From positions 10,923,797-10,987,796 of the forward strand of contig NC_092287.1 of NCBI RefSeq assembly GCF_036320965.1: a DNA stretch of 64,000 nt, in the 5' to 3' direction. Shown here piece after piece: positions 1-9,394 of this stretch; position 1 is the stretch's first letter; the number at the start of each line of letters is the position of its first letter. The position numbers and the translations under genes are program-made. The notes beneath the pieces were generated by a model that was not told the DNA's origin, ran no database searches, and worked only from the letters and a program-made list of their open reading frames with translations. The stretch is from Panulirus ornatus (lineage: Eukaryota > Arthropoda > Malacostraca > Decapoda > Palinuridae).

Positions 1-200
1 GTGAACCCTACATCCTGGCACTTCACAAGTGAGATGGTAATACTCACATTATATATAAACTTTTGATAAAGGATGAGGAAAAAGGAATTGAGAGTATAGG
101 TTCGAATCTTGGTCGCGGCAGTCGGTACACAGTGAATCCAGCTGTTCATCCTCCCTAGAAGGTTGGTTGATAAATGGGTTATCTTGCTTAGGCTAGGGTA
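1..200 (+). mobile_element. tRNA-derived SINE remnant
   Basis: A B-box-like block (GGTTCGAATC at 99-108) is followed by a body (119-200) ending in GGCTTAGGCTAGGGTA-like sequence, then (TC)n and (TA)n. The body resembles the one at 40798-40945 on the other strand, which also has a B-box-like TTCGAATCC and a CTTAGGYT end, so this is a dispersed family and not a tRNA gene. The first 98 bases do not fold obviously as a tRNA. Such elements are Pol III-transcribed and need a LINE for mobility. Family assignment is inference. Confidence 0.5.
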
Positions 201-214
201 TCTCTCTCTCTCTC

Positions 215-290
<76 letters not shown>
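201..290. repeat. (TC)n then (TA)n microsatellite
   Basis: Nearly pure (TC)n from 201 to 258 passes directly into (TA)n to 290. It lies between a SINE tail and an inverted RTE 3' end, where both could have contributed simple-sequence tails. Confidence 0.95.
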
Positions 291-291
<1 letters not shown>

Positions 292-460
292 TTTTTTATT
301 ATTATTTTGCTTTGTCGCTGTCTCCAGCGTTAGCGAGGTAGCGCAAGGAAACTGACGAAAGAATGGCCCAACCCACCCACATACACATGTATATACATAC
401 ACGTCCACACACGCAAATATACATACCTATACATCTCAACGTATACATATATATACACTT
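291..460 (-). mobile_element. RTE 3'-end stub
   Basis: This is the last ~165 bp of the RTE family on the minus strand. It has the terminal block containing CCGCGTTAGCGAGGTAGCGC-like sequence (here CCAGCGTTAGCG) and the CA-rich 3' UTR. It stops where the 3' end of copy A begins, so one 3' end sits directly behind another. There is no coding sequence. Confidence 0.8.
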
Positions 461-655
461 TTTTTTTTTTTATACTTTGTCGCTGTCTCCCGCGTTTGCG
501 AGGTAGCGCAAGGAAACAGACGAAAGAAATGGCCCAACCCCCCCCATACACATGTACATACACACGTCCACACACGCAAATATACATACCTACACAGCTT
601 TCCATGGTTTACCCCGGACGCTTCACATGCCTTGATTCAATCCACTGACAGCACG

Positions 656-2404
656 TCAACCCCTGTATACCACATCGCTCCAATTCACTCTATTCCTTGC
701 CCTCCTTTCACCCTCCTGCATGTTCAGGCCCCGATCACACAAAATCCTTTTCACTCCATCTTTCCACCTCCAATTTGGTCTCCCTCTTCTCCTCGTTCCC
801 TCCACCTCCGACACATATATACTCTTGGTCAATCTTTCCTCACTCATTCTCTCCATGTGCCCAAACCATTTCAAAACACCCTCTTCTGCTCTCTCAACCA
901 CGCTCTTTTTATTTCCACACATCCCTCTTACCCTTACGTTACTTACTCGATCAAACCACCTCACACCACACATTGTCCTCAAACATCTCATTTCCAGCAC
1001 ATCCATCCTCCTGCGCACAACTCTATCCATAGCCCACGCCTCGCAACCATACAACATTGTTGGAACTACTATTCCTTCAAACATACCCATTTTTGCTTTC
1101 CGGGATAATGTTCTCGACTTCCACACATTTTTCAAGGCTCCCAAAATTTTCGCCCCCTCCCCCACCCTATGATCCACTTCCGCTTCCATGGTTCCATCCG
1201 CTGACAGATCCACTCCCAGATATCTAAAACACTTCACTTCCTCCAGTTTTGCTCCATTCAAACTCACCTCCCAATTGACTTGATCCTCAACCCTACTGTA
1301 CCTAATAACCTTGCTCTTATTCACATTTACTCTTAACTTTCTTCTTCCACACACTTTACCAAACTCAGTCACCAGCTTCTGCAGTTTCTCACATGAATCC
1401 GCCACCAGCGCTGTATCATCAGCGAACAACAACTGACTCACTTCCCAAGCTCTCTCATCCCCAACAGACTTCATACTTGCCCCTCTTTCCAAGACTCTTG
1501 CATTTACCTCCCTAACAACCCCATCCATAAACAAATTAAACAACCATGGAGACATCACACACCCCTGCCGCAAACCTACATTCACTGAGAACCAATCACT
1601 TTCCTCTCTTCCTACACGTACACACGCCTTACATCCTCGATAAAAACTTTTCACTGCTTCTAACAACTTGCCTCCCACACCATATATTCTTAATACCTTC
1701 CACAGAGCATCTCTATCAACTCTATCATATGCCTTCTCCAGATCCATAAATGCTACATACAAATCCATTTGCTTTTCTAAGTATTTCTCACATACATTCT
1801 TCAAAGCAAACACCTGATCCACACATCCTCTACCACTTCTGAAACCACACTGCTCTTCCCCAATCTGATGCTCTGTGCATGCCTTCACCCTCTCAATCAA
1901 TACCCTCCCATATAATTTACCGGGAATACTCAACAAACTTATACCTCTGTAATTTGAGCACTCACTCTTATCCCCTTTGCCTTTGTACAATGGCACTATG
2001 CACGCATTCCGCCAATCCTCAAGCACCTCACCATGAGTCATACATACATTAAATAATCTTACCAACCAGTCAACAATACAGTCACCCCCTTTTTTAATAA
2101 ATTCCACTGCAATACCATCCAAACCTGCTGCCTTGCCGGCTTTCATCTTCCGCAAAGCTTTTACTACCTTTTCTCTGTTTACCAAATCATTTTCCCTAAC
2201 CCTCTCACTTTGCACACCACCTCGACCCAAACACCCTATATCTGCCACTCTGTCATCTGACACATTCAACAAACCTTCAAAATACTCATTCCATCTCCTT
2301 CTCACATCACCACTACTTGTTATCACCTCCCCATTTACGCCCTTCACTGAAGTTCCCATTTGCTCCCTTGTCTTACGCACCCTATTTACCTCCTTCCAGA
2401 ACAT
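656..2404 (-). CDS. RTE reverse transcriptase, frame-split from endonuclease
   Basis: 582 codons, read from an internal Met (MFWKEVN) that is only the first Met after the frameshift and not a native start. The RT core is complete: GLDGIAVEFIKKG (95-107), NYRGISLLS (151-159), motif A FMDLEKAYDRVD (219-230), motif B GLRQGCVMSPWLFN (277-290), motif C FADD (327-330, catalytic D329-D330), then the thumb with FRYLGVDL. The C-terminus carries the WFGHMERMSEERLTK and GRPNWRWKDGVKRIL blocks typical of RTE-like proteins. Translation stops at VVYRG because CGA has become TGA; copies D and E read about 10-13 residues further (RRAVNGLNQGM). It would copy element RNA in the nucleus by target-primed reverse transcription. 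It is probably inactive without the fused endonuclease. Confidence 0.88.
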   Translation of the reverse strand: MFWKEVNRVRKTREQMGTSVKGVNGEVITSSGDVRRRWNEYFEGLLNVSDDRVADIGCLGRGGVQSERVRENDLVNREKVVKALRKMKAGKAAGLDGIAVEFIKKGGDCIVDWLVRLFNVCMTHGEVLEDWRNACIVPLYKGKGDKSECSNYRGISLLSIPGKLYGRVLIERVKACTEHQIGEEQCGFRSGRGCVDQVFALKNVCEKYLEKQMDLYVAFMDLEKAYDRVDRDALWKVLRIYGVGGKLLEAVKSFYRGCKACVRVGREESDWFSVNVGLRQGCVMSPWLFNLFMDGVVREVNARVLERGASMKSVGDERAWEVSQLLFADDTALVADSCEKLQKLVTEFGKVCGRRKLRVNVNKSKVIRYSRVEDQVNWEVSLNGAKLEEVKCFRYLGVDLSADGTMEAEVDHRVGEGAKILGALKNVWKSRTLSRKAKMGMFEGIVVPTMLYGCEAWAMDRVVRRRMDVLEMRCLRTMCGVRWFDRVSNVRVRGMCGNKKSVVERAEEGVLKWFGHMERMSEERLTKSIYVSEVEGTRRRGRPNWRWKDGVKRILCDRGLNMQEGERRARNRVNWSDVVYRG

Positions 2405-2424
2405 CTTTTTATTCTCCCTAAAAT

Positions 2425-3639
2425 TTACTGATAGTCTCTCACCCCAACTCTCATTTGCTCTTGCACCTTTCTCTTGACCTCCTGTCTCTTTCTTTTATAC
2501 TTCTCCCACTCAATTGCATTTTTTCCCTGCAAAAATCGTCCAAATGCCTCTCTCTTCTCTTTCACTAATACTCTTACTTCTTCATCCCACCACTCACTAC
2601 CCTTTCTAAACAGCCCACCTCCCACTCTTCTCATGCCACAAGTATCTTTTGCGCAATTCATCACTGATTCCCTAAATACATCCCCTTCCTCCCCCACTCC
2701 CCTTACTTCCATTGTTCTCACCTTTTTCCATTCTGTACACAGTCTCTCCTGATACTTCTTCACACAGGTCTCCTTCCCAAGCTCACTTACTCTCACCACC
2801 TTCTTCACCCCAACATTCACTCTTCTTTTCTGAAAACCCATACTAATCTTCACCTTAGCCTCCACAAGATAATGATCACACATCCCTCCAGTTGCACCTC
2901 TCAGCACATTGACATCCAAAAGTCTCTCTTTCGCACGCCTGTCAATTAACACGTAATCCAATAACGCTCTCTGGCCATCTCTCCTACTTACATAAGTATA
3001 CTTATGTATATCTCGCTTTTTAAACCAGGTATTCCCAATCATCAGTCCTTTTTCAGCACATAAATCTACAAGCTCTTCACCATTTCCATTTACAACACTG
3101 AACACCCCATGCATACCAATTATTCCCTCAACTGTCACATTACTCACCTTTGCATTCAAATCACCCATCACTATAACCCGGTCTCGTGCATCAAAACCGC
3201 TAACACACTCATTTAGCTGCTCCCAAAACACTTGCCTCTCATGATCTTTCTTCTCATGCCCAGGTGCATATGCACCAATAATCACCCACCTCTCTCCATC
3301 AACTTTCAATTTTACCCATATTAATCGAGAATTTACTTTCTTACATTCTATCACATACTCCCACAACTCCTGTTTCAGGAGTATTGCTACTCCTTCCCTT
3401 GCTCTTGTCCTCTCACTAACCCCTGACTTCACTCCCCAGACATTTCCAAACCACTCTTCCCCTTTACCCTTGAGCTTCGTTTCACTCAGAGCCAAAACAT
3501 CCAGGTTCCTTTCCTCAAACATACTACCTATCTCTCCTTTTTTCACATCTTGGTTACATCCACACACATTTAGGCACCCCACTCTGAGCCTTCGAGGAGG
3601 ATGAGCACTCCCCGCGTGACTCCTTCTTCTGCTTCCCAT
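2425..3639 (-). CDS. RTE endonuclease domain (apurinic-type), frame split from RT
   Basis: 404 codons. This APE-type endonuclease nicks target DNA to prime reverse transcription. Expected residues are present in order: N24 (CLNVCG), E53 (LSETKL), Y124 (GAYAP), D160 and N162 (GDLNAK), D228 (LLDYVL) and D255-H256 (CDHYLV). Residues 280-390 form the linker towards the RT and are rich in basic residues. The frame ends in a wrong-frame tail (QMRVGVRDYQ) because 13 bp are missing near 2458 compared with copy B, where the linker reads on as ANESWGERVSLNF. The Met start follows the conserved 5' region and precedes SRRRSHAGSAHPPRRLRVG. In RTE elements EN and RT form one polyprotein, so the split makes this copy defective. 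The domain itself looks intact. Confidence 0.85.
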   Translation of the reverse strand: MGSRRRSHAGSAHPPRRLRVGCLNVCGCNQDVKKGEIGSMFEERNLDVLALSETKLKGKGEEWFGNVWGVKSGVSERTRAREGVAILLKQELWEYVIECKKVNSRLIWVKLKVDGERWVIIGAYAPGHEKKDHERQVFWEQLNECVSGFDARDRVIVMGDLNAKVSNVTVEGIIGMHGVFSVVNGNGEELVDLCAEKGLMIGNTWFKKRDIHKYTYVSRRDGQRALLDYVLIDRRAKERLLDVNVLRGATGGMCDHYLVEAKVKISMGFQKRRVNVGVKKVVRVSELGKETCVKKYQERLCTEWKKVRTMEVRGVGEEGDVFRESVMNCAKDTCGMRRVGGGLFRKGSEWWDEEVRVLVKEKREAFGRFLQGKNAIEWEKYKRKRQEVKRKVQEQMRVGVRDYQ

Positions 3640-3765
3640 TTTATAAAGTTAATACAAGGAGGGGAGGATTTCCGGCCCCCCGCTCCCGTCCCCTCTAGTC
3701 GCTTTCTACGACACGCGAGGAATACGTGGGAAGTATTCTTTCACCCCTATCCCCAGGGATAATAT
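3640..3765 (-). promoter_or_regulatory. RTE 5' region with conserved hairpins
   Basis: Read 5' to 3' on the minus strand, this starts at GGGGATAGGGGtgAAAGAATAC. It contains a 6-bp stem, GAATAC/GTATTC, around TTCCCAC, then GTCG/CGAC around a 7-nt loop, then a G/C-rich run before the endonuclease start. The same block occurs at the 5' ends of copies B, C and E and in all three short RTE-derived elements. It is likely the 5' UTR and internal promoter; that role is inference. Confidence 0.6.
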
Positions 3766-3774
3766 ACATATATG

Positions 3775-3816
<42 letters not shown>

Positions 3817-3845
3817 CACACACACACACACATATATATACATAT
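3766..3845. repeat. (CA)n / (TA)n microsatellite
   Basis: Interrupted (CA)n of about 55 bp flanked by TATATA runs, immediately outside the 5' end of RTE copy A. Confidence 0.9.
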
Positions 3846-4229
3846 GAAAAATGTAAGAAACAATTTAGAAAACAAACTTTTAGCTTGAAATGAATGAAAA
3901 AATGAACGTCACATAATGGTTCAACCTCTGGCTATGGAAAAGGAAATGTACAATTTATTCACACAAACGTCAATAGCAGTTCTCATCAATTTCACCACTG
4001 AATCAATAAGCTTCAATGTCTAAGCTACATTTTTCTCCAACTTCACTATTTTCTTGTCAAAACACCATGCATGAAAACTATCACTCCAGTAACACAACTA
4101 TAAACATTTACTTCCCCTTTAAAAAGTTCTGGGGAAGTCTGTCTCGATACACTGCGGCGAGGCGACGCGACGCTGACACAATCACTGTCACAATATCACT
4201 TCTGCCTCCTTCCAAGCGTTGTTTCAGGG
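3846..4229. other. Unrecognised spacer between RTE copies
   Basis: AT-rich sequence without a convincing frame; the longest is 72 codons, beginning near 4016. I see no motif. It separates the 5' end of copy A from the truncated 3' end of copy B and may be the original host sequence. Confidence 0.5.
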
Positions 4230-4525
4230 AATAATACACACACAGACATATACATATATACCCATGCACACAATTCACACTCTCTGCCTTTATTCATTCC
4301 CATCGCCACCTCGCCACATATGGAATACCATCCCCCTCCCCCCTCATGTGTGCGAGGTAGCACTAGGAAAAGACAACAAAGGCCCCATTCGTTCACACTC
4401 AGTCTCTAGCTGTCATGCAATAATGCCCGAAACCACAGCTCCCTTTCCACATCCAGGCCCCACACAACTTTCCAGGGTTTACCCCAGACGCTTCACATGC
4501 CCTGATTCAATCCACTGACAGCACG

Positions 4526-6500
4526 TCAACCCCGGTATACCACATCGCTCCAATTCACTCTATTCCTTGCCCTCCTTTCACCCTCCTGCATGTTCAGGCC
4601 CCGATCACACAAAATCTTTTTCACTCCATCTTTCCACCTCCAATTTGGTCTCCCACTTCTCCTCGTTCCCTCCACCTCCGACACATATATCCTCTTGGTC
4701 AATCTTTCCTCACTCATTCTCTCCATGTGCCCAAACCATTTCAAAACACCCTCTTCTGCTCTCTCAACCACGCTCTTTTTATTTCCACACATCTCTCTTA
4801 CCCTTACATTACTTACTCGATGAAACCACCTCACACCACACATTGTCCTCAAACATCTCATTTCCAGCACATCCACCCTCCTGCGCACAACTCTATCCAT
4901 AGCCCACGCCTCGCAGCCATACAACATTGTTGGAACCACTATTCCTTCAAACATACCCACCTTTGCTTTCCGAGATAATGTTCTCGACTTCCACACATTC
5001 TTCAAGGCTCCCAGGATTTTCGCCCCCTCCCCCACCGTATGATTCACTTCCGCTTCCATGGTTCCATCCGCTGCCAGATCCACTCCCAGATATCTAAAAC
5101 ACTTTACTTCCTCCAGTTTTTCTCCATTCAAACTTACCTCCCAATTGACTTGATCCTCAACCCTACTGTACCTAATAACCTTGCTCTTATTCACATTTAC
5201 TCTTAACTTTCTTCTTTCACACACTTTACCAAACTCAGTCACCAGCTTCTGCAGTTTCTTACATGAATCAGCCACCAGCGCTGTATCATCAGCGAACAAC
5301 AACTGACTCACTTCCCAAGCTCCCTCATCCACAACAGACTTCATACTTGCCCCTCTTTCCAAAACTCTTGCATTCACCTCCCTAACAACCCCATCCATAA
5401 ACAAATTAAACAACCATGGAGACACCACACACCCCTACCGCAAACCTACATTCACTGAGAACCAATCACTTTCCTTTCTTCCTACACGTACACATGCCTT
5501 ACATCCTCGATAAAAACTTTTCACTGCATCTAACAACTTGCCTCCTACACCATATATTCTTAATACCTTCCACAGAGCATCTCTATCAACTCTATCATAT
5601 GCCTTCTCCAGATCCATAAATGCTACATACAAATCCATTTGCTTTTCTAAGTATTTCTCACATACATTCTTCAAAGCAAACACCTGATCCACACATCCTC
5701 TACCACTTCTGAAACCACACTGCTCTTCACCAATCTGATGCTCTGTACATGCCTTCACCCTCTCAATCAATACCCTCCCATATAATCATCCAGGAATACT
5801 CAACAAACTTATACCTCTGTAATTTGAGCACTCACTCTTATCCCCTTTGTCTTTGTACAATGGCACTATGCACGCATTCCGCCAATCCTCAGGCACCTCA
5901 CCATGAGTAATACATACATTAAATAACCTTACCAACCAGTCAACAATACAGTCACCCCCTTTTTTAATAAATTCCACTGCAATACCATCTAAACCTGCTG
6001 CCTTGCCGGCTTTCATCTTCCGCAAAGCTTTTACTACCTCTTCTCTGTTTACCAAAATCATTTTCCCTAACCCTCTCACTTTGCACACCACCTCGACCAA
6101 AACACCCTATATCTGCCACTCTATCATCAAACACATTTAACAAACCTTCAAAATACTCACTCCATCTCCTTCTCACATCACCACTACTTGTTATCACCTC
6201 CCCATTTGCGCCCTTCACTGAAGTTCCCATTTGCTCCCTTGTCTTACGCACTTTATTTACCTCCTTCCAGAACATCTTTTTATTCTCCCTAAAATTTAAT
6301 GATACTCTCTCACCCCAACTCTCATTTGCCCTCTTTTTCACCTCTTGCACCTTTTGCTTGACCTCCTGTCTCTTTATTTTATACATCTCCCACTCAATTG
6401 CATTTTTTCCCTGCAAAAATCGTCCAAATGCCTCTCTCTCTTTCACTAATAATCTTACTTCTTCATCCCACCACTCACTACCCGTTCTAATCAACCCACC
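4526..6500 (-). pseudogene. RTE reverse transcriptase, copy B, broken
   Basis: Frames at 5964-6494, 5786-6100, 5435-5770 and 4526-5428 together cover the RT from the linker (KRANESWGERVSLNF) through motif A (MDLEKAYDRVD), FADD and the C-terminal GRPNWRWKDG block. Breaks seen: an extra A near 6055 shifts the frame after the VREND region; AAA has become TGA in the PGKLYG block near 5778; and CAG has become TAG in motif B (GLRQGC becomes GLR-stop, near 5433). The 300-codon C-terminal frame is otherwise clean and close to copy A, so decay is fairly recent. Confidence 0.85.
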
Positions 6501-6695
6501 TCACACTCTTCTCATGCCACAAGCATCTTTTGCGCAATCCATCACTGATTCCCTAAATACATCCCATTCCTACCCCACTCCCCTTACTTCCATTGTTCTC
6601 ACCTTTTTCCATTCTGTACTCAGTCTCTCCTGGTACTTCCTCACACAAGTCTCCTTCCCAAGCTCACTTACTCTCACCACCCTCTTCACCCCAAC

Positions 6696-6696
<1 letters not shown>

Positions 6697-6753
<57 letters not shown>

Positions 6754-6984
6754 ATTTGGATAGTTTTATTGTTGATAAAATTTGTAAACCATTACCCTTT
6801 TTGTTCACATAATAAGTTTAAGATACGCTCGTTGTCTGTCTTGGACAATCGCATGCTTATCAAATGGCGTCCTAGCTACGTCTCTTCGTTGTATATCAAC
6901 TGGCTGTTATATTTCTCTCTTGTGTCTCCCCTGATGATGTGATTATTACACGAAAGTGCACTTGGGAACTTATCGTGCGCCTAT
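6697..6984 (+). mobile_element. Insertion with Penelope-like terminal repeat and hammerhead-like motif
   Basis: (TA)n at 6698-6749 is followed by about 235 bp not related to RTE. Its right part (about 6830-6983) matches the terminal repeat found at 15781-15940 and twice at 56041-56349. No reading frame with a domain is visible. It ends abruptly at GAACTTATCGTG, then RTE sequence resumes. Hammerhead ribozymes with a minimal stem III are known from the terminal repeats of Penelope-like elements. Assignment to that class is inference from the motif alone. Confidence 0.55.
6927..6967 (+). ncRNA. Hammerhead-ribozyme-like motif
   Basis: The core CTGATGA lies at 6931-6937 and GAAA at 6952-6955. Between them GTG/CAC can form stem II around a 7-nt loop, with one extra base (T) after the core. 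After GAA, A-G pairs with C-T around a TGCA tetraloop: a two-base-pair stem III. GGGA (6964-6967) pairs with TCCC (6927-6930) as stem I, placing the expected cleavage after TT just before GGGA. The extra base next to stem II is non-standard, so self-cleavage is uncertain. Confidence 0.5.
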
Positions 6985-7640
6985 CAATTAACACGTAATT
7001 CAGTAACGCTCTCTGGCCATCTCTCCTACTTACATACGTATACTTACGTATATCTCTCTTTTTAAACCAGGTATTCCCAATCACCAGTTCTTTTTCAGCA
7101 CATAAATCTACAAGCTCTTCACCATTTCCATTTACAACACTGAACATCCCATGTATACCAATTATTCCCTCAACTGCCACATTACTCACCTTTGCATTCA
7201 AATCACCCATCACTATAATCTGATCTCGTGCATCAAAACTACTAACACACTCACTTAGCTGCTCCCAAAGCGCTTGCCTCTCATGATGTTTCTTCTCATG
7301 CCCAGGTGCATATGCACCAATAATCACCCATCTCTCTCTATCCACTTTCAGTTTTACCCATATCAATCTAGAGTTTACTTTCTTACACTCTATCACATAC
7401 TACCACCACTCCTGTTTCAGGAGTAGTGCCACTCCTTCCCTTCCTCTTGTCCTTTCACTAACCCCTGACTTTACTCAGAAGACATTCCCAAACCACTCTT
7501 CCCCTTTACCCTTGAGCCTCGTTTCACTCAAAGCCAAAACATCCAGGTTCCTTTCCTCAAACATACTACCTATCTCTCCTTTTTTTCTCATCTTGGTTAC
7601 ATCCACACACATTTAGACACCCCAATCTGAGCCTTCGAGG
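6985..7640 (-). pseudogene. RTE endonuclease, copy B, broken
   Basis: The frame at 6896-7396 encodes the C-terminal two thirds of the endonuclease, with GAYAPGHEKK, VMGDLNAKVS and GQRALLNYVLIDR, so the active-site region D/N is kept while DYVL has become NYVL. After VLIDRR it runs into the inserted element. The N-terminal part (7397-7640) has an in-frame stop near 7400 (WEYVI region) and a one-base length change near 7585 (TTTTTTTCTC against TTTTTTCAC in copy A). The DH motif near the end of the domain is lost to the insertion. Confidence 0.8.
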
Positions 7641-7761
7641 AGGATGAGCACTCCCCGCGTGACTCCTTCTGTTTCCCCTTTTAGAAAGTTAAAATACGAG
7701 AGGAGAGTTTCTAATCCCCCGCTCCCGTCCCCTTTAGTCGCTTTCTACGACACGTGAGGAA

Positions 7762-7836
7762 TGCGTGGGAAGTATTCTTTCTCCCCTATCCCTATATATG
7801 GGGATAGGGGAGAAAGAATACTTCCCACGCATTCCC
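7762..7836. repeat. Perfect palindrome formed by two head-to-head RTE 5' ends
   Basis: GGAATGCGTGGGAAGTATTC and the next ~16 bases on the left mirror the right arm, with centre CCCTATATATGGGG. Left arm is the 5' end of copy B (minus); right arm is the 5' end of copy C (plus). Arms are about 36 bp. Confidence 0.9.
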
Positions 7837-9005
7837 CTCAGAAAAAGCTAGGAGTAAATGTGAATACGAGCAAGGTTATTAGGTTCAGTAGGGTTGAGGG
7901 ACAAGTAAATTGGGAGGTAAGTTTGAATGGAGAAAAACTGGAGGAAGTCAAATGCTTTAGATATCCCGGAGTGGATTTAGCAGCGGATGAAACCATGGAA
8001 GCGGAAGTGAGTCACAGGGTGGGGAGGGGGAGAAGGTTCTGGGAGGGTTGAAGAATGTGTGGAGGACGAGACCCTTATCTTGGAAAGCAAAATTTGGTTC
8101 AAACAATGTTATATGGTTGCGAGGCATGGGCTATAGATAGGGTTGTTCGGAGGAGGGTGGATGTGTTGGAAATGAGATGTTTGAGGACAATATGTGGTGT
8201 GAGGTGGTTTGATCGAGTAAGTAATAATAGGGTAAGAGAGATGTGTGGCAATAAAAAGAGTGTGGTTGAGAGAGCAGAAGAGGGTGTATTGAAATGGTCT
8301 GGTCTCATGGCGAGAATGAGTGAGGAAAGATTGACAAAAGAGGATATATGTGTCAGAGTTAGAGAACGAGGAGAAGTGGGAGACCAAATTGGAGGTGGAA
8401 GGATGGAGTGAAAAAGATTTTGAGTGATCGGGTCCTGAACATACAGAAGGGCGAAAGGCGTGCAAGGAATAAAGTGAATTGGAACGATGTGGTATACCGG
8501 GGTCGACGTGCTGTCAATGGATTGAAGCAGGGCATGTGAAGCGTCTGGGGTAAACCATGGAAAGTTTTGTGGGGCCTGGATGTGGAGGGGGAGCTAAAAT
8601 TTCGATGCATTACACATGACGGCTAGAGACTGAGTGTGAACGAATGTGGCCTTTGTTGCCTTTTCCATGAGGTACCTCGCGCGCGCTGGGTGGATGGGTG
8701 GGTTGTTTGGTGGGTGAGGCGGTTGGGGGAGGTGCCATTTCATGTGTGGCGGGGTGGCGACGAGATGGATGAAGGTAGCAAGTATGAACATGTACATGGA
8801 TATATATGTATGTCTCTATATGTATATGTATGTATACTTTGAAATGTATAGGTATGTATAATTTGAAATGTATAGGTATGTATATGTGCGTGTGTGGGCG
8901 TTTATGTATATACATGTGTATGTAGGTCGGTTGGGCCATTCTTTCGTCTGTTTCCTTGCGCAACCTCGCTAACACGGGAGACAGCAACTAAGTATAATGA
9001 ATGAA
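7800..9005 (+). mobile_element. RTE retrotransposon, copy C, internally deleted
   Basis: About 36 bp of the RTE 5' end are joined directly to the RT thumb region (KLGVNVNTSKVI) at about 7838. About 2.7 kb, including the endonuclease and catalytic RT core, is missing. The 3' UTR (8520-9000) is nearly full length and ends with the ACCTCGCTAACACGGGAGAC terminal block, then TATAATGAATGAATAA and a long (TA)n. Confidence 0.85.
7838..8545 (+). pseudogene. RTE RT C-terminal fragment, copy C
   Basis: Frames at 7761-8051 and 8055-8411 encode the post-catalytic RT: NTSKVIRFSRVEGQVNWEVS, the thumb (FRYPGVDLAADET), then LYGCEAWAIDRVVRRRVDVLEM and the GHMERM-related block (SGLMARMSEERLTKE). There is a frameshift near 8040-8050, a small deletion near 8095 that removes the MFEG block, and another shift near 8340. 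Catalytic FADD is absent because of the internal deletion. Confidence 0.8.
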
Positions 9006-9390
<385 letters not shown>

Positions 9391-9394
9391 TGCT

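Larger units (their letters stand above)
462..3765 (-). mobile_element. RTE-type non-LTR retrotransposon, copy A
   Basis: This is the most complete RTE copy of the window. In transcription order: a 5' region of about 125 bp (3640-3765) shared with other copies, an endonuclease frame, a reverse transcriptase frame and a short 3' UTR ending in the family's terminal stem-loop block (about 475-530). The 3' UTR lacks about 300 bp present in the copy at 11580-12000. A (CA)n/(TA)n tract lies beyond the 5' end, where other copies have (TA)n. The APE endonuclease followed by RT, with no gag-like ORF and short UTRs, fits the RTE clade. Confidence 0.85.
4230..7797 (-). mobile_element. RTE retrotransposon, copy B, interrupted and decayed
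   Basis: Same family and orientation as copy A, sharing its early stop at VVYRG. The 3' UTR is cut at about 4230 and lacks the terminal stem-loop. The RT part lies at 4526-6500. An unrelated element with (TA)n and a hammerhead-like motif (about 6697-6984) replaces roughly 180 bp of the endonuclease-RT linker. The endonuclease resumes at 6985-7640 and the 5' region ends at 7797 in a palindromic junction with copy C. Confidence 0.85.

Noticed and set aside
632..1172. Plus-strand frames of 110-158 codons opposite RTE copy A
   Set aside because: They are antisense shadows of the RT; Ser/Pro/His-rich composition follows from the purine-rich coding strand. The same holds for similar frames opposite copies B, D and E.
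3640..3765. HDV-like self-cleaving ribozyme at the RTE 5' end, as known for some RTE and R2 elements
   Set aside because: The 5' GGGGATA has no complement placed after the first hairpin as the P1 helix requires, and no convincing P1.1 or catalytic C arrangement was found by eye.
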